From the NCBI GenBank assembly GCA_002353575.1, contig DEJQ01000023.1:1-35223 (forward strand): a stretch of 35,223 nt of DNA, written 5' to 3'. The stretch's first letter is position 1, and each line of letters opens with the position of its first letter. The notes under the pieces were generated by a model that had not been told where the DNA came from, did not search any database, and saw nothing but the letters and a program-made list of their open reading frames with translations. Made by a program: the position numbers and the translations under genes. The stretch is from Prevotellaceae bacterium UBA2744. GTDB lineage: Bacteria > Bacteroidota > Bacteroidia > Bacteroidales > Bacteroidaceae. Below are positions 32,245-35,223 of this stretch, piece after piece.

Positions 32245-33621
32245 TCAGCCGAACAGCTCTCTCAGGGCTTCCTCCACCTTCCTGACGGGCTGTATCTTTA
32301 TGTTGAAGTTCTTCGGGTCTATGCCCTGCATGTTGGCATTGGGGATGATGATGGTCGAGAATCCCAGCTTCTCAGCCTCGGCGATGCGCTGCAGGATGCG
32401 GCTGACGGGCCGGATTTCGCCCGAGAGCCCCACCTCGCCCGTCATGCAGACGTCGCGGTCGATGGCTGTATCGACGTTGCTGCTCAGCACGGCGGCTATG
32501 ACGCTCAGGTCGATGGCGGTGTCGGTCACGCGGATGCCGCCCGCTATGTTCAGATACACGTCCTTCTGCATCAGCTTGAAGCCGACGCGCTTCTCCAGCA
32601 CGGCGAGCAGCATATTGAGGCGTCGCAGGTCGAACCCCGTGGCAGAGCGCTGCGGGTTGCCGTATGCGGCACTGCTCACCAGGGCCTGTGTCTCGATGAG
32701 CAGCGGGCGCACGCCTTCGATGGCGCTGGCGATTGCCACGCCCGAGAGGCCCTCGCTGCCGTCGATGTCGCTCAAGAGCAGTTCCGACGGGTTGCTCACG
32801 GGGCGCAGGCCGCTCTGCCGCATCTCGTAGATGCCCAGTTCGGCGGTGGAGCCGAAGCGGTTCTTTATTGCGCGGACGATGCGGTACATATAGTGCTGGT
32901 CGCCCTCGAACTGCAGCACGGTATCGACCATGTGCTCCAGAATCTTCGGACCCGCGATGGTGCCCTCCTTCGTTATGTGGCCAATGATGATGATGGGAAT
33001 GCCGCTCTCCTTGGCATACTTCAGCAGCAGTGCGGCGCATTCGCGTATCTGGCTGATGCTGCCGGGAGCCGACTCCACGTCCTGCGTGGCCATCGTCTGA
33101 ATGGAGTCGATGACGACGATGTCGGGCTGCGTGTCCTCGATGTGGCGGAACACGTTCTCGATCATCGATTCACACACGACGAGCACGCCGCTTTCCTCCT
33201 GCGTGATGCGGTCCGCCCTCAGCTTAATCTGCCGTGCGCTCTCCTCGCCGCTCACGTAGAGCACGGTCTTGTCCCTCAGCCCCAGAGCCGTCTGCAGGAT
33301 GAGGGTCGATTTGCCGATGCCGGGTTCGCCGCCCAGCAGCACGAGCGAGCCGGGCACGAGTCCGCCTCCGAGCACGCGGTTCAATTCGTCGTCGTGCAGA
33401 TTGATGCGCGGCTCCACGGTGCTCTCGATGGTGCGCATCCTGACGGGGCCCTGCTGCGGTGCGCTGCCCGACAGCTGCAGCCGCCTGTCGTAAACCGTCT
33501 TTCCGCCTGTGCGCTGTTCGGCGAACGTGTTCCACTCGCCGCACGACGGACAGCGGCCAATCCACTTCGGACTGTCGTATCCGCAGGCGGTGCATACGTA
33601 CTGTATCTTTTCCTTTGCCAT
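32245..33621 (-). CDS. radA: DNA repair protein RadA
   Basis: The 458-residue protein is the RecA-like helicase that drives branch migration in recombination and repair. It has the N-terminal zinc finger (C10, C13, C24, C27; YVCTACGYDSPKWIGRCPSC), Walker A GGEPGIGKSTL (K104), the RadA-specific KNRFGS motif (253-258) and the Lon-protease-like C-terminal domain (LMQKDVYLNIAGGIRVTD onward). Length is normal. It follows the DUF4353 protein gene by 11 bp and so is probably transcribed with it. The coding DNA is clearly more GC-rich than most of the window. Confidence 0.98.
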   Translation of the reverse strand: MAKEKIQYVCTACGYDSPKWIGRCPSCGEWNTFAEQRTGGKTVYDRRLQLSGSAPQQGPVRMRTIESTVEPRINLHDDELNRVLGGGLVPGSLVLLGGEPGIGKSTLILQTALGLRDKTVLYVSGEESARQIKLRADRITQEESGVLVVCESMIENVFRHIEDTQPDIVVIDSIQTMATQDVESAPGSISQIRECAALLLKYAKESGIPIIIIGHITKEGTIAGPKILEHMVDTVLQFEGDQHYMYRIVRAIKNRFGSTAELGIYEMRQSGLRPVSNPSELLLSDIDGSEGLSGVAIASAIEGVRPLLIETQALVSSAAYGNPQRSATGFDLRRLNMLLAVLEKRVGFKLMQKDVYLNIAGGIRVTDTAIDLSVIAAVLSSNVDTAIDRDVCMTGEVGLSGEIRPVSRILQRIAEAEKLGFSTIIIPNANMQGIDPKNFNIKIQPVRKVEEALRELFG

Positions 33622-33632
33622 GTCTCTCTCTC

Positions 33633-35105
33633 TTATCTTACTATTGTGAAATTATCCTTCAGTTCCATGCTTCTGCTTTCCTTGCCGCTGACTATGGTGT
33701 ATGTCTCGCCGACCTTGAAGGCGGGACACGAAATCAGGCTCGAACTCCTGCTGAACGTGAACGGGGCGGGCAGGCTCATCAGTGTCTGTCCCTTCTTGTC
33801 CTTTATGCTGACAGTTTCGCCCTCCGCGAAGTTCAGTCCCACGGCAAGGACTGTCGGCTGTTTTGCCGTCTGGCTGGTCGGCACCGAGGGCATATCGCCC
33901 ATGCCGGCTCCGATGGTGAACAGAGTGCCGCCCGAGACTGCTATCGGTGCGAAGTCGCAGTCGAGTCCCTCCTCGGGTGCTCCCCTCATGCTCCATGCCA
34001 TCAGCGTGCCTCCGCTCACGACGATGGCGGGCTCGGTGTCAGCCTGCCGTGTGTCCTTGTCGCGGGGCATGAATGGGAAGCCGCCTCCTCCTCGGGTCTG
34101 CTCCTCTCCGTGGTTCGAATCCACGGCGTCGTTCGTGGTGCTCAGGGCGGTAGTGCTTCCGCCGGCGAAGGTGATGACTCCGCCCGAGTTGATGGCGTCG
34201 TCCACAGCCTTCACGCATACCGTGCCGCCCAGAATCGTCACGCCTTTCTTGCCTTCGATGCCTTCGGCTCCGTCCGATGCCGTCTCTACGCTGACGCTGC
34301 CCGATGCGATGGTGACGGTGCCCGTTGCCTTTATGCCCTTGCAGGTCGAGAGGTACTTCTGCTTGCCGCCGGGACCTCCGCCCATGTCTCCGTTAGGCGG
34401 ACCGGGAAAACCGCCCCTGTCGCCCGTCTCCTGCCTGTGCTTCTTCATCATCTCTTCGAAGTGTGCCCTCGCCTCTGCCGGTATGCTGTCGGGACTGAAT
34501 CCCCCCATTGGCGGCGGCCCCATCCTGCGGGTGGTGTCCACGCCCAGGTTGTCGCCCTTCGTGCGCACCGTGAGCGTCAGGTCCTCAATCCTTATGTCGT
34601 CCTTGCAGTTTATGCCCTTGCATCCGTTGCCCAGAGCCTCTACGGTCAGCGTGCCCCGTCCGCTGAAGTTCACCGCCTGCTTAGCCCACAGAGCCGCCTG
34701 CTTGTTCCTGACGGTGTCGGTGCAGGCAGTGGTGCAGAGCCGGTTGTCGGTGCCCTCGGCAGCCAAGAGCTCCACGGCCGCCTTGTTCTTCAGGTGCATG
34801 GCAGCCCCCTCGCGGCAGGTGAGCGACAGCCCCCTCAGCTCCACCCTTGCCCCGATGCTGGTGTTCAGCTTGAACTGCCCGTCGTCTGTCGTGCCGCTCA
34901 GCACGTAGGTCAGCGTGGCGGGCTTCGCCTCCGTGTCTCTCAGGTCCTTTATGCTGACGCGGCCCTGCTTCACGCTTATCTTCACGTCCTCCACGGCGTC
35001 GCCCCCGACCGTCGCCGCGCCTGCGCCGTACGTCACTGTGATTACCTCTGCGCCTGCCGTCAGACCTGCTGTCGCCACGGCTATAGATATTACGATTCGT
35101 TTCAT
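33633..35105 (-). CDS. Secreted DUF4353 carbohydrate-binding-domain protein
   Basis: The 490-residue protein has a signal peptide (MKRIVISIAVATAGLTAGA, about 1-19) and repeated short beta-strand units such as GCKGINCKDDIRIEDLTLTVRTKGDNLGVDTT and SDGAEGIEGKKGVTILGGTVCVKAVDDAIN. This is the pattern of the DUF4353 family, annotated as carbohydrate-binding and probably a beta-helix. Two Gly/Pro-rich low-complexity loops interrupt it: PPPMGGFSPDSIP through GGFPGPPNGDMGGGPGG (about 192-239) and RGGGGFPFMP (about 339-348). It should be exported to the envelope or outside; no enzyme motif is visible. It lies 11 bp ahead of radA. Confidence 0.85.
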   Translation of the reverse strand: MKRIVISIAVATAGLTAGAEVITVTYGAGAATVGGDAVEDVKISVKQGRVSIKDLRDTEAKPATLTYVLSGTTDDGQFKLNTSIGARVELRGLSLTCREGAAMHLKNKAAVELLAAEGTDNRLCTTACTDTVRNKQAALWAKQAVNFSGRGTLTVEALGNGCKGINCKDDIRIEDLTLTVRTKGDNLGVDTTRRMGPPPMGGFSPDSIPAEARAHFEEMMKKHRQETGDRGGFPGPPNGDMGGGPGGKQKYLSTCKGIKATGTVTIASGSVSVETASDGAEGIEGKKGVTILGGTVCVKAVDDAINSGGVITFAGGSTTALSTTNDAVDSNHGEEQTRGGGGFPFMPRDKDTRQADTEPAIVVSGGTLMAWSMRGAPEEGLDCDFAPIAVSGGTLFTIGAGMGDMPSVPTSQTAKQPTVLAVGLNFAEGETVSIKDKKGQTLMSLPAPFTFSRSSSLISCPAFKVGETYTIVSGKESRSMELKDNFTIVR

Positions 35106-35134
35106 GTCCGTTCCGTTTTCTTTTTTTTGCGTCG

Positions 35135-35142
35135 CGAAGGTA
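35135..35142 (-). promoter_or_regulatory. Possible -7 box of the DUF4353-radA operon
   Basis: On the minus strand TACCTTCG (35142-35135) is the same one-mismatch -7 box as before the leu operon, 30 bp ahead of the ATG at 35105. The -33 box is unclear. The remaining bases to the right edge hold no gene. Confidence 0.45.
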
Positions 35143-35223
35143 GGAAATAAAGTTGAGAGTGTAAAGCGTAGAGTTCAAAGTTTCAGCTGCCGGGTTTAAA
35201 GTTTTCGGTGGGGCAAGAAAAAA

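Noticed and set aside
32170..34908. Very long open frame on the plus strand (912 codons)
   Set aside because: It is opposite radA and the DUF4353 gene in GC-rich DNA; its sequence is repetitive in Ala/His/Leu and has no domain.

Overview
The window is a Bacteroidales chromosome segment, most like Prevotella/Segatella. The evidence is Bacteroidetes-type promoters (TAnnTTTG at -7, TTTG/TTG about 20 nt upstream), Bacteroidetes-specific families (DUF1460, DUF4353, DUF3987, DUF6371-like and MobA/MobC mobilization genes) and a GH2 enzyme of the DUF4982 type. All identifications are from reading motifs; no database search was run.

Left half (1 to about 17,900, all on the minus strand): an integrated mobilizable element. 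Read in transcription order from its right end it has a zinc-ribbon/HTH protein, a tyrosine recombinase, an unknown protein and a terminator. Next come an excisionase-like HTH protein, a DUF3987 ATPase and a primase-like protein, then a structured non-coding stretch that looks like oriT, then MobC, a MobA/VirD2-type relaxase and a membrane-anchored accessory protein. The cargo is a compact type I restriction-modification operon: XRE regulator, DUF2971 protein, HsdM, HsdS, an unknown two-helix membrane protein, HsdR and a RecF/OLD-like AAA ATPase that runs off the left edge. Several genes in it overlap by a few bases, so the extra genes look like working parts of the locus. The right boundary lies between the integrase module and the dnaK terminator; the left boundary is outside the window.

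Right half (17,900 to 35,223): ordinary core genome. dnaK (minus) is preceded by a near-perfect sigma-54 -24/-12 element and a cluster of CTGACA repeats. Divergent from it are a DUF1460 cell-wall amidase-like protein, a lipoprotein cyclophilin and a secreted GH2 glycosidase. Then comes leuA-leuC-leuD, preceded by a complete leucine attenuator: a leader peptide with five Leu codons, a pause hairpin, an antiterminator and a terminator. No leuB follows leuD; two short tandem-repeat arrays lie there instead and run into the end of a convergent pseudouridine synthase gene. Further right, all on the minus strand, are an unknown multi-span membrane protein with an A8G7 tract, a tetR-fabG pair with a palindromic operator over the tetR -33 box, and a DUF4353 secreted protein followed by radA in a more GC-rich stretch.

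The observations most worth following are the leuA attenuator, the sigma-54 promoter of dnaK, the seven-gene type I RM/defence operon with its membrane protein and ATPase, the paired inverted TGCAC arrays in the replication genes, and the oriT candidate.
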